A program made the translations under genes and the position numbers. A stretch of DNA of 11,955 nt from JBBSJV01 sp038256935 (GTDB taxonomy: Bacteria; Patescibacteriota; JACMRA01). The DNA lies in contig JBBSJV010000043.1 of NCBI GenBank assembly GCA_038256935.1, positions 1 to 11,955 on the forward strand, written 5' to 3'. Below, one piece after another: positions 5,845-11,955 of the stretch (positions are counted from its first letter, which is position 1; every line of letters starts with the position of its first letter). The notes beneath the pieces are model-generated. The model did no database searches. It saw only the letters and a program-made list of their open reading frames with translations, and was not told where the DNA came from.

Positions 5845-8418
5845 CTATTTCTTCCCCACTTCTTCTAATTTGTGAACTTTGGTTTTTAGATCCCTGTTTT
5901 CATCTTTTAATTTGTCAATATCTTTTCTCAGGTCTTCAAGCAAGTTTCTGGGATTTAGCTGTTTACTAACTTTTTCACAGGCCTCCATGGCTTGGCGTTG
6001 GGTGCGTGGATATTGGCTTTGGGTTTGGATTTGTTTTAATAGTCCAAGAGCTTTTGGATGTGCAATCTGAGTCAGAGATTGAACAATAGCCATTTCTTCA
6101 ACGATATCTTTATCAAGTGTACTTATAGCTTCTGATAACACGTCTAGACCTTTTTCCACGCTTTTGTTGGATTCATATTTGAGTATATTTCCAAGAGTTC
6201 TGAGCGCATCTTTTCTAAGATATTCATTAGTTCCTAATTTCGTATAATCCATTAATAACTTCAATGATTCTTTATAAGAGGTCAATTTACTGATAGCTAG
6301 CAGTGCATACCTTCCAAGTATATGATTCCATGACGACTTAGAAACTAATGCTTCATTTAAGATTTCAAAAGCAGTTTGGGCTTGTTCTTGCCCCAAAAAA
6401 TTAGCCACTTCAGCTAAACTCATATAGCTTATACCCTCTGCCAGATAGCTCTCGGAATCTCCTTTTTTAACTAGCTTAACTAATAGATCAAAAGATTCTT
6501 GAGTTTTGTATTTACTAATACCACTGACTGCAGCCTGCCTTACTTTTTGCTCATCGTCTCTTAGAGCCTTTTTAAACTCAGCTAAAGTGTCGGAGAGATT
6601 GATCTGCCCTATTGACTTGATAATCTCAGCTCGCACTAGCCCTGAGTCAACTTTTTTGTAAAGATTTGCAAGACTTGAAAGAGCTTTTGGCGAACCAATT
6701 TTGGCTATTGCTTGAGAGGCGTAGATTTTAGACTGTAAGTCAGGAGCAAACTGCACAATGTTTTCTAAAACACCCATTGGATATTTGTATTCGACTTCTT
6801 TGAGATAATTATTACCATCATCAAAAAGCACTAGATCAGGCTCTTTATCCAGTTTGAAATAAAAGTTTTGAGTTTCCTGATCGATTGATAAGCTTAGATT
6901 CTGCCAATCAATCTCTTTTTTGGATTTATTTTTAAAATTACCAAAACTAACAGGTAGTTTGAGTTTGAATAAAGATTCATCGAGCTTATCTTTTTTGACT
7001 TGAGTTTGTTTGATACTAACTGTGGCGAGACCTGCTTCTTTGTCCCAGCTATAATTCACATTAAACTTAGGATGCCCTGCTCTAAATAAATATTGATCCA
7101 ACAGGGGTCTTATGTTTTTCCCACTTACCTCATCTACTACTCGGATAAAAGCGTGAGAATCGACATTTTTGTGGGCGTAATCAGTTAGTAGCTTAGTAAT
7201 GACCTTAGTAAAGACATCATCTCCAAGCTCGTATCGTATCATATGATAAATGAGCCCAGCCTTGGCGTAGCTGTGATTATCAGCCATATCCTCACTAATA
7301 CGATAAAAGTTGGTGACAACAGGTCTTCTGTAACTTTCTGACAAATAAGCTTGTAGTTCATCATAATTTTGCAAATCTGCTCTCTCCCTACCCTGACTGG
7401 ATTCTAACCATAAATACTCAGCATAAGTAGCCATCCCTTCCTTGATCCACAAATGCGACCAATAATCTATCACGATCAAATCTCCAAACCATTGATGTGC
7501 CAGCTCATGAGTGACAAGTAATTCTGTCATTGGAAAATCAGAAACTGCTTTTTTATCAACTAAGGCTCTAGAAGCATTGACTGTAGCTGATACATTTTCC
7601 ATCCCACCCCAAATAAAGTCCTCTACCCAAATCTGGTAGTATTTGTCCCAAGGATATTTGACTCCAAACCATTTTTCTAAGACCTTGAGCATCTCTGGAG
7701 TTTTTTTACCGCTAAATTTGAGCTCTTCTAGTTTGTCTTTACTAGCATAGTACCTGACATCTAATTTACCATATTTGTCTTTAACTTCTGCAAAATCACC
7801 AGCTGCTAAGACTACTAAATAAGTCGGGATTGGCTTTTTTTGTGACCAAGTAAAGGTGGTCTGATCTCCTGAGACTTTAGTTGCGATCAATTCCCCATTT
7901 GAAATAGCAGTCATCGACTTTGGGACTGTAAACTTACCTTCAAAAGTATGGATTTGCTGAGGAGAGTCAATACATGGGAACCAAAACCTACTACCTTCTT
8001 GCTCTCCTTGAGTCCATATTTGATATGGTTTATCAGGATAAATTGGACTCGGTTTCACGAACCAAAGCCCAAAACTAGGTTTGACTAATTCGTATTTAAT
8101 CTGTAATTTTATGAGTTGAGAAAGCTTTGTACTTTGGTTCAAATTTACGATAATTTTATGGCCATCGTGGCTGTACTCTAAGATCTTAGTACCAAGCTTT
8201 ACTTCCAAAACAGACATATCCACTGCATCAATTTCAATTTGAGTCAGATCTTTTTGATTGGCTTTTACTTCAAGCTTTGAAAACCCACTTACAGTTTCAG
8301 TTTCTGGATCCAAGACAATGTCTAGGGAAAGATGCGCTACTGAAAACTTTTTGTCAGGATTATAATGGGCTTTGCTATCTGGTAATTCAAAAGATGAAAC
8401 AAATGAGGATGAACACAT
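5845..8418 (-). CDS. M1-family zinc aminopeptidase with HEAT-repeat C-terminus
   Basis: An 857-residue metallopeptidase of the M1 (aminopeptidase N / leukotriene A4 hydrolase) family, which removes N-terminal residues from peptides. Residues about 15-205 are the N-terminal beta domain. The catalytic domain has the exopeptidase motif GGMEN (271-275; GAMEN in most members) and the zinc site HELAH (304-308) with the third ligand Glu327 in WIKEGMATY, the exact HExxH-x18-E spacing. Y384 in HSYAKAG is the probable transition-state tyrosine. Residues about 560-800 form repeated helical pairs of HEAT type (for example LGSPKALSSLANLY-like units), replacing the usual ERAP1-like helical domain. The last 35 residues (about 822-857) are a Lys/Glu/Leu heptad coiled coil. 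No signal peptide is seen, so it is probably cytoplasmic. ATG start at 8416-8418, no Shine-Dalgarno, TAG stop. All catalytic residues are present; peptide recycling is the likely role. Confidence 0.95.
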   Translation of the reverse strand: MCSSSFVSSFELPDSKAHYNPDKKFSVAHLSLDIVLDPETETVSGFSKLEVKANQKDLTQIEIDAVDMSVLEVKLGTKILEYSHDGHKIIVNLNQSTKLSQLIKLQIKYELVKPSFGLWFVKPSPIYPDKPYQIWTQGEQEGSRFWFPCIDSPQQIHTFEGKFTVPKSMTAISNGELIATKVSGDQTTFTWSQKKPIPTYLVVLAAGDFAEVKDKYGKLDVRYYASKDKLEELKFSGKKTPEMLKVLEKWFGVKYPWDKYYQIWVEDFIWGGMENVSATVNASRALVDKKAVSDFPMTELLVTHELAHQWFGDLIVIDYWSHLWIKEGMATYAEYLWLESSQGRERADLQNYDELQAYLSESYRRPVVTNFYRISEDMADNHSYAKAGLIYHMIRYELGDDVFTKVITKLLTDYAHKNVDSHAFIRVVDEVSGKNIRPLLDQYLFRAGHPKFNVNYSWDKEAGLATVSIKQTQVKKDKLDESLFKLKLPVSFGNFKNKSKKEIDWQNLSLSIDQETQNFYFKLDKEPDLVLFDDGNNYLKEVEYKYPMGVLENIVQFAPDLQSKIYASQAIAKIGSPKALSSLANLYKKVDSGLVRAEIIKSIGQINLSDTLAEFKKALRDDEQKVRQAAVSGISKYKTQESFDLLVKLVKKGDSESYLAEGISYMSLAEVANFLGQEQAQTAFEILNEALVSKSSWNHILGRYALLAISKLTSYKESLKLLMDYTKLGTNEYLRKDALRTLGNILKYESNKSVEKGLDVLSEAISTLDKDIVEEMAIVQSLTQIAHPKALGLLKQIQTQSQYPRTQRQAMEACEKVSKQLNPRNLLEDLRKDIDKLKDENRDLKTKVHKLEEVGKK

Positions 8419-8446
8419 AACAATAATACAATTTCGATTTTAATTT

Positions 8447-8475
8447 AACATATTATAAACACTGTCCTATGTCAA
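8447..8475 (-). promoter_or_regulatory. Candidate promoter for the M1 aminopeptidase gene
   Basis: Read on the minus strand, TTGACA (8470-8475) is followed after 17 bases by TATGTT (8447-8452, four of six). A perfect TATAAT at 8452-8457 is also present but only 12 bases from that -35 box. Transcription would start near 8440, about 22 bases before the ATG. The -35 box overlaps the first codons of the divergent small gene starting at 8469, so the two genes may influence each other's transcription. Confidence 0.4.
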
Positions 8476-8675
8476 AAGAAATTCCACCAGATACGGTTAG
8501 CTGTTCTAACTATGCTTGCACCTTTAGTATAAGTCTTAGTGCATATTTAGCCAATGCAGCTTACAATGCAAGTCGCACAAATCTTAATTGCCCTATCTGT
8601 CAGAAGGGAGCAATTGAGGTAAACGGAGGTTCATCACCAGCTGATATTAAAAAAATATATCAAAAAGATATATAA
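8469..8675 (+). CDS. Small CxxC protein, possible zinc-binding
   Basis: A 68-residue protein of unknown family. It has two cysteine pairs: C12-x4-C17 near the start and C41-x2-C44 in NCPICQKG. The second pair with its following Lys-Gly looks like a zinc-ribbon knuckle; the first pair has looser spacing than usual. The segment between (18-40) is rich in Ala, Ser and Tyr and may be a helix. It is divergent from the aminopeptidase gene, 50 bases between starts, and 28 bases from the convergent SufT-like gene. ATG start, no Shine-Dalgarno, TAA stop. The clean frame in a tight gene-to-gene gap and the paired cysteines favour a real gene; the function cannot be told. Confidence 0.6.
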   Translation: MSKEIPPDTVSCSNYACTFSISLSAYLANAAYNASRTNLNCPICQKGAIEVNGGSSPADIKKIYQKDI

Positions 8676-8703
8676 ATTATTTCAAATAGTTTTTGCATAA
8701 AAA

Positions 8704-9036
8704 TTATATTAACCCCAGCTGGATCTTCACCTCCTCTGGTATCAAATCTGTCGACCAAGCTGGTTCCCAGACTAAATGCACTTCACAGCTACTCACGCTT
8801 TGACAAAGCTCCACGGTATCCTGGACTTGCTGAGGTAGAATATCAATTGCAGGGCAACTAGGAGAGGTTAAAGTCATAATAATTTCAGCTTCAAATTGAT
8901 CAGGATTGTCTTTTGAGGGAATCAAATTAATCCCATAAACCAAACCTAAATTCCAAATATCAACTGGTATTTCAGGATCAATTATGGTTTGAAGTAGACT
9001 GATAATTTCAGTTTTGGTCGTATAGGTTTTTGACAT
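8704..9036 (-). CDS. MIP18/SufT-like (DUF59) iron-sulfur assembly factor
   Basis: A 110-residue protein of the MIP18/PaaD/SufT family, which helps to mature iron-sulfur proteins in the cytoplasm. The family's conserved features are all present: DPEIPVDIWNLGLVY at 20-34, the TSPSCPA loop with reactive Cys61, and WEPAW at 90-94 followed by the EEVKIQLGL end. I choose the ATG at 9034-9036 because it gives the usual short lead-in before the first helix. The frame is open further upstream to an ATG at 9061-9063 and a TTG at 9097-9099 (131 residues), but that extra 21-residue N-terminus has no family counterpart I know. None of the starts has a Shine-Dalgarno. TAA stop. No other suf or isc gene is in view; it sits downstream of the NYN gene on the same strand. 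Confidence 0.88.
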   Translation of the reverse strand: MSKTYTTKTEIISLLQTIIDPEIPVDIWNLGLVYGINLIPSKDNPDQFEAEIIMTLTSPSCPAIDILPQQVQDTVELCQSVSSCEVHLVWEPAWSTDLIPEEVKIQLGLI

Positions 9037-9131
9037 TTGATTTAAGACTTGGGTTATTCCCATTAACTGTCCAGTTATAATTTCTAATTGACATTTCAAA
9101 TAAAATATTGTAACATATTAATTATACAGAT

Positions 9132-9175
9132 AAGGGGACTACCAAAAAACTCTAGAGTTTGCGGGAATGCCCCTT
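9132..9175. repeat. 44-base imperfect palindrome overlapping the NYN gene 3' end
   Basis: A long inverted repeat centred between 9153 and 9154. The inner 14 bases (9147-9160, AAACTCTAGAGTTT) are a perfect palindrome; further out CC/GG (9142-9143 with 9164-9165) and AAGGGG/CCCCTT (9132-9137 with 9170-9175) pair again. In total 16 of 22 positions pair. On the plus strand the stem runs into TTTTTT (9174-9179), as in an intrinsic terminator; on the minus strand the inner stem is followed by Ts from 9149 down to 9144 and may terminate the NYN transcript. The centre contains the NYN stop codon. Confidence 0.65.
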
Positions 9176-9661
9176 TTTTATTTTGTCTTTAATTAGTTTA
9201 ACAGGAGTTATAAAACTTGCAAATTGCCTGAGAAGACTTGAGTATTTAGCATGTGTCGTGATAACTTTACTAAGCTTATCGATTTTACTTAAATATTTAA
9301 CCAAACAAGCAAAATCGCCATCACTTGTAACAATTACAGCCTTCTCATAGTTATTCAGTTGGATCATTGCCTCCAAGACTAATTCTGCGTCTACGTTACC
9401 TTTATAAGATACTTTACCAGTTACTTTATCCTTTATTGGTAAGGTTGGTTTAAAATCACAAATATAGCCATATTCTTGCAATGTTTTATAAAGATCCTGA
9501 TTCTCTGGAATAAACCCAATAAACAAAAAGGTTTTACTTACTTGGTATTTATTTCTCAAATACAATCTAAATTTTAAGTAGTCTATATCCCAGCCTTGGC
9601 CTTTAACCCCAAGATACAAATTTTGAGCGTCTATAAATGCGTAATTCTTGGATTTCGGCAT
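9152..9661 (-). CDS. NYN-domain (LabA/DUF88-like) putative nuclease
   Basis: A 169-residue protein with a NYN domain, the PIN-like fold of many RNases. The metal-binding acidic residues can be placed: D11 in FIDAQNLY (with N14 following), D91 in KGNVDAELVLEA, and D114 and D116 in VTSDGDF. The alternating hydrophobic strands and helices between them match the family, and KYSSLLRQFASFI at 139-151 is the usual last helix region. The closest recalled pattern is the LabA/DUF88 type, small stand-alone proteins whose substrates are mostly unknown; RNA cleavage is inferred. The last residues (KGHSRKL) and the TAG stop lie within a palindrome, so the original C-terminus may have been different. ATG start at 9659-9661 with no Shine-Dalgarno. 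It follows ftsA on the same strand after 90 bases. Confidence 0.88.
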   Translation of the reverse strand: MPKSKNYAFIDAQNLYLGVKGQGWDIDYLKFRLYLRNKYQVSKTFLFIGFIPENQDLYKTLQEYGYICDFKPTLPIKDKVTGKVSYKGNVDAELVLEAMIQLNNYEKAVIVTSDGDFACLVKYLSKIDKLSKVITTHAKYSSLLRQFASFITPVKLIKDKIKKGHSRKL

Positions 9662-9679
9662 TATATTATTTTATAATCT

Positions 9680-9696
9680 ATAGTAATAAATACTAT
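9680..9696. repeat. Short perfect inverted repeat before the NYN gene
   Basis: ATAGTA (9680-9685) and TACTAT (9691-9696) are separated by 5 bases. The hairpin is pure A/T apart from one G-C pair and lies in the 90-base gap between ftsA and the NYN gene, about 20 bases before the NYN start. It could be an operator; the lack of a T-run on the minus strand makes it a poor ftsA terminator. A TTGACA lies further upstream on the minus strand at 9729-9734, without a convincing -10 box. Confidence 0.3.
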
Positions 9697-9751
9697 TTTA
9701 ATCTAAAAATTTCAAATAATGCACTGTATGTCAAAGCTAGTAAAGTAGTTA

Positions 9752-11022
9752 CTAACTCCAAGGTAAAAGTTTTTTGAAGAAGCCTCCTACTCCTCCACCT
9801 TCTTCGCTATTATTATTTGAAGAGAAACTGGCTTTGCTTACTTTTTGATTGAGATTAAATTCGTCGTGGTGGAAAAGTGCGTAAGCTGCAAGTGAAATAC
9901 AGTTTATAAAGGTTGGATCATCGTTGTAGTCAGGGACAAATTCTACTAAATTTCGATCGAAAGCATATTTAAAAATTGGGTTTTTTAGTACTTCTTTGGC
10001 AACTTGTTCTATACCTTCAAGATTGGCTGCTCCACCTATCAGTACTGCTCCACCTGGTAAACTACTCTTACCGTATTTTCTAAGCTCTTTGGAGACGAAA
10101 AGGAAGATCTCTTCAACGCGTGGTCTGGCATATTCTTGGATCTCATTCATTCTAAAGGTTTCATTGATCTGCAGGTCAGGGTTATACATTTCTATTTCGC
10201 TAATACCGTCTTCACCAATAGCATTAAAATCTAAGTGTTGCTTTTTGATCTCTTCAGCCATTTCCATATTGGTCTGAAGTCCTACAGCAAGATCAGCTGT
10301 GATGTGATCACTACCGATTGGAATAACCCCACTACCTAGGATTTCCTCACTTTCCCAAATTACAAATGATGTAGATGAATAACCAATATCAATGAGAACT
10401 GTACCAGCTTTTTTTGCCTTAGAGATAACAAAAAGTCGCCACTAGCTAAAGGTGTGAATATTCTATCAGAGATCTCAACACTAGCTTGGTTGTAGACTTT
10501 GGTAAAATTTCTGAGATAGCTTGGTTCTACACTGACAATCAAAGTTTTACACTCTAATTTGTTACCGATCATGCCAACTGGGTATTTGATACCGCTTTGG
10601 TTATCTACTGCAAAACTTCTAGGAATGACATGCAATATTTCGTTGTTGTGGACTCCAAAAGCCTTGGTTAGACTGTCTTGGATGACTCTTTCGGTATCTG
10701 ATTCGCTGATTTCATTATCTTGGCGAGATATCACTATAAGACCATCGGAGTTTGTAAAAGTAATAGCACTTCCATTGACTCCAACTACAGCTCTTCGGAT
10801 TGGAAGACCGATAATACTTTCAGCTTGGTTGATAATATCAATCAGAGACTCTGTAGCATCACTCATGTTGGTAATAATACCACGTTTGATACCACTGGAG
10901 GATCTTTCTACAAGAGCTAGGATCTGGATTTTATCGGGCTCGTCTATAGCCTCTTTGGCTACAGCTAATTTGATCGATCCGGAACCGATATCTATTGCAA
11001 CTAGGTAAGGATCTCTGGCCAC
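9752..11022 (-). CDS. ftsA: Cell division protein FtsA, frame broken by -1 shift at A_AAA_AAG
   Basis: FtsA is the actin-like ATP-binding protein that tethers FtsZ to the membrane. The first frame starts at GTG (11020-11022) and encodes actin phosphate-1 motif AIDIGSGS (9-16) and the 1A/1C region, but ends at TAA 10360-10362 after 220 residues. The rest lies in the -1 frame: phosphate-2 region LIDIGYSSTS (210-219), adenosine motif GGAVLIGGAANLEG (324-337) and a C-terminal amphipathic tail GGFFKKLLPWS (413-423), the usual membrane anchor. Switching frame at the A7 run gives a 423-residue protein of normal FtsA length, with no gap against the usual ASxxxxLxxRQKxxGxxLIDIG pattern. TAG stop. Either programmed -1 frameshifting or loss of one A explains it; both give the same protein. 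Phosphate-2 lacks the usual GGGTTD. ftsA follows rpsU after 58 bases; no ftsZ follows. Confidence 0.92.
10408..10414 (-). other. A_AAA_AAG slippery heptamer at the ftsA frame break
   Basis: On the minus strand the ftsA codons 203-205 read CAA AAA AAG, so the last A of CAA plus the next two codons form A_AAA_AAG in the correct phase for tandem -1 slippage. It is the same heptamer as in E. coli dnaX. After a slip the next codon is GCT, giving RQKKAGTVLIDIG. I see no strong downstream hairpin 5-9 bases away and no Shine-Dalgarno-like stimulator at 10-14 bases upstream. The run of seven As is also a likely place for a one-base deletion or sequencing error. Confidence 0.6.
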
Positions 11023-11080
11023 TTGTATATAATTTTAATTTAGGAATTTTAAGGACAAAAAACACTATCGCGTCAAGTCT

Positions 11081-11293
11081 TTAGACGTTTGAGAGTTTTT
11101 CTTGGAGGGACTTTTTGGCAGCGTAAGCGTTTCTTTGCAGAGCTTTACGTTTTTTGCGAAGTGGAGATGGTGGCTTGGTTAAAAACTCGATCTTGCGTTT
11201 TCTTGATACAAGGTTGGATTTTTTGACTCTTTTTAGAAAAGTAGAGATGACTTTTTGTGAGCTATCTTCTTGGTTCTTTTTTACAAATATCAT
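11081..11293 (-). CDS. rpsU: Small-subunit ribosomal protein bS21
   Basis: A 70-residue, very basic protein matching bS21, which sits on the small subunit near the anti-Shine-Dalgarno end of 16S rRNA and helps translation initiation. Visible family features: an N-terminal strand (MIFVKKN), the helix with FLKRVKKSNLV, the conserved RKRKIEFLTKP turn (32-42; EFYxKP in E. coli) and the basic C-terminal helix LRKKRKALQRNAYAAKK. Length is as in E. coli (71). ATG start, TAA stop. It lies 36 bases after rplS and 58 bases before ftsA on the same strand, probably one operon. bS21 matters here because no gene in this window has a Shine-Dalgarno sequence, the signal bS21 is linked with in E. coli. Confidence 0.93.
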   Translation of the reverse strand: MIFVKKNQEDSSQKVISTFLKRVKKSNLVSRKRKIEFLTKPPSPLRKKRKALQRNAYAAKKSLQEKLSNV

Positions 11294-11329
11294 ATTGGAT
11301 TAATTAACGGTGTGAAATAAATTGTCAAT

Positions 11330-11713
11330 TTAGGCAGCCTTGACTTTGACTGGCTTAGTTTTTAAAGTTTTAGCAAGATCTTTGTCTGTCTTTGCTCGGT
11401 TATTAAGATTGGCAGTTCTAGCTCTTTTTAGAGAATCAACCTCGATCTTGGTAACGTTTGGAGAGTGCAGAGGGAAAGTACGTTCAACTTTGACGTTATT
11501 TACAGAATTTCTAGCTACTGTAAAAGTGGCTTCGATATTACTTCCACCGCTTCGATTAGTGACTAAACCTTTGAAGATTTGCACACGTTCTTTGTTATCT
11601 GTTTCTTTGATCAAATAGTGAACTGATACTATAGAACCAACTTTAAACTCTGGTATATCAGTTTTTAATTGTGCAGTTACAACACTATTATTCCTTAATC
11701 TGTTATCGGACAT
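11330..11713 (-). CDS. rplS: Large-subunit ribosomal protein bL19
   Basis: A 127-residue protein matching bL19, which lies at the interface of the 50S and 30S subunits. Conserved segments: DIPEFKVGSIVSVHYLIKE (19-37), the ERVQIFKGLV strand, the FTVARNSVNNVKVERTFPLHSP block, and NVTKIEVDSLKRAR. The usual ending RRAKLYYLR is replaced by RARTANLNNRAKTDKD and a Lys/Ala-rich tail (to 127), a lineage-specific extension. ATG start at 11711-11713, no Shine-Dalgarno; TAA stop. First gene of the proposed rplS-rpsU-ftsA operon. In many bacteria rplS follows trmD or rpsP; here an unidentified partial gene lies upstream. Confidence 0.95.
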   Translation of the reverse strand: MSDNRLRNNSVVTAQLKTDIPEFKVGSIVSVHYLIKETDNKERVQIFKGLVTNRSGGSNIEATFTVARNSVNNVKVERTFPLHSPNVTKIEVDSLKRARTANLNNRAKTDKDLAKTLKTKPVKVKAA

Positions 11714-11724
11714 AATTACTTACT

Positions 11725-11754
11725 ATTAAATAACTATTTCCTAGGTTTCGTCAA
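11725..11754 (-). promoter_or_regulatory. Candidate promoter for rplS-rpsU-ftsA
   Basis: On the minus strand TTGACG (11749-11754) is followed after 18 bases by TTTAAT (11725-11730, five of six -10 bases). The predicted transcription start near 11718 is only about 5 bases before the rplS ATG, so the mRNA would be nearly leaderless, in line with the missing Shine-Dalgarno. Confidence 0.4.
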
Positions 11755-11771
11755 GTTAATCTTGGGAATCC

Positions 11772-11816
11772 AAAGTTTTAATAATTAATTAGATAGGGTT
11801 TAAAACTTTAATAATT
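11772..11816. repeat. AT-rich inverted repeat with a direct repeat
   Basis: AAAGTTTTAA (11772-11781) and TTAAAACTTT (11800-11809) are perfect 10-base inverted repeats with an 18-base loop. TTTAATAATT also occurs twice in direct orientation (11777-11786 and 11807-11816). The element lies between the stop of the partial upstream gene (11839) and the rplS promoter. It may be a weak terminator for the former or an upstream A/T element of the latter. Confidence 0.35.
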
Positions 11817-11838
11817 GTTAATAATATTTGATGTAGAT

Positions 11839-11955
11839 TTATCTATTTTCGTTGTCATATCTATTTTTAGCTAATTCTTGCACTTTTTGATATAGATTTT
11901 GAGATCCACCCTCTCTAATAGTCATTTCCTCTATTATTTCTTGTTTTTTAGCTTC
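11839..11955 (-). CDS. C-terminal end of an unidentified protein (partial)
   Basis: An open frame enters from the right edge of the window and ends at TAA (11839-11841), giving 38 residues: a hydrophilic, helical tail with EAKKQEIIEEMTIREGG followed by QNLYQKVQELAKNRYDNENR. It is probably the end of a gene upstream of rplS on the same strand. The fragment is too short and too generic (Glu, Lys, Gln-rich) to name a family. Its codon use and AT content are like its neighbours. Confidence 0.5.
   Translation of the reverse strand, partial: EAKKQEIIEEMTIREGGSQNLYQKVQELAKNRYDNENR

Noticed and set aside
9752..10267. Separate C-terminal FtsA gene starting at an ATG at 10265-10267
   Set aside because: That ATG lies inside the actin fold, and conserved phosphate-2 sequence upstream of it (10268-10407) is in the same frame, so the coding part extends to the A7 run.
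9996..11008. Plus-strand open frames opposite ftsA
   Set aside because: They are antisense to conserved FtsA sequence, and their composition is what is expected of the complement.
1..11955. Genetic code 25 (TGA as glycine), as in Gracilibacteria and SR1
   Set aside because: All recognised genes are full length under the standard code and none is interrupted by TGA.

Overview
The window is an AT-rich stretch of a bacterial chromosome. Ribosomal proteins bL19 and bS21 and the divisome protein FtsA are all bacterial. All complete genes read with the standard bacterial code, ending in TAG or TAA. No gene start has a recognisable Shine-Dalgarno sequence. The AT richness, compact genes, many small hypothetical proteins and divergent forms of core proteins suggest a reduced-genome lineage such as the Candidate Phyla Radiation (Patescibacteria). 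That assignment is an inference; no rRNA or tRNA is present to prove it.

Left part (1-5358). A small two-helix membrane protein lies on the minus strand. On the plus strand follows a probable two-gene unit: a fusion of thioredoxin (N-terminal) with thioredoxin reductase, then, 4 bases later, a proline-iminopeptidase-like alpha/beta hydrolase interrupted by an in-frame TAG just before its catalytic Asp and His. A minus-strand PUR-like nucleic-acid-binding protein is divergent from a CorA-type cation transporter. After the transporter comes a membrane-anchored helical protein of unknown function.

Middle part (5371-8675). The minus strand carries a four-cysteine hypothetical protein and a large M1 zinc aminopeptidase with a C-terminal HEAT-like repeat region and coiled coil. 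A tiny CxxC-containing protein is transcribed divergently from the aminopeptidase.

Right part (8704-11955). The minus strand reads, in order of transcription: a partial unknown gene, rplS (bL19), rpsU (bS21), ftsA, an NYN-domain putative nuclease and a MIP18/SufT-like iron-sulfur assembly factor. rplS-rpsU-ftsA probably form one translation/cell-division operon; ftsZ does not follow ftsA. The ftsA frame is broken exactly at A_AAA_AAG, the heptamer used for programmed -1 frameshifting in E. coli dnaX. A -1 slip there restores a normal 423-residue FtsA, so this is either programmed frameshifting or a one-base homopolymer deletion.

Intergenic regions hold several short GC-rich imperfect palindromes that look like dispersed repeat elements; one overlaps the 3' end of the NYN gene and supplies its stop codon. 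Four TTGACA-type promoters can be proposed. No IS element, CRISPR array, tRNA or rRNA was seen. The window looks like ordinary chromosomal core and near-core genes; the two broken frames, the fusion enzyme and the palindromes are its most unusual contents.
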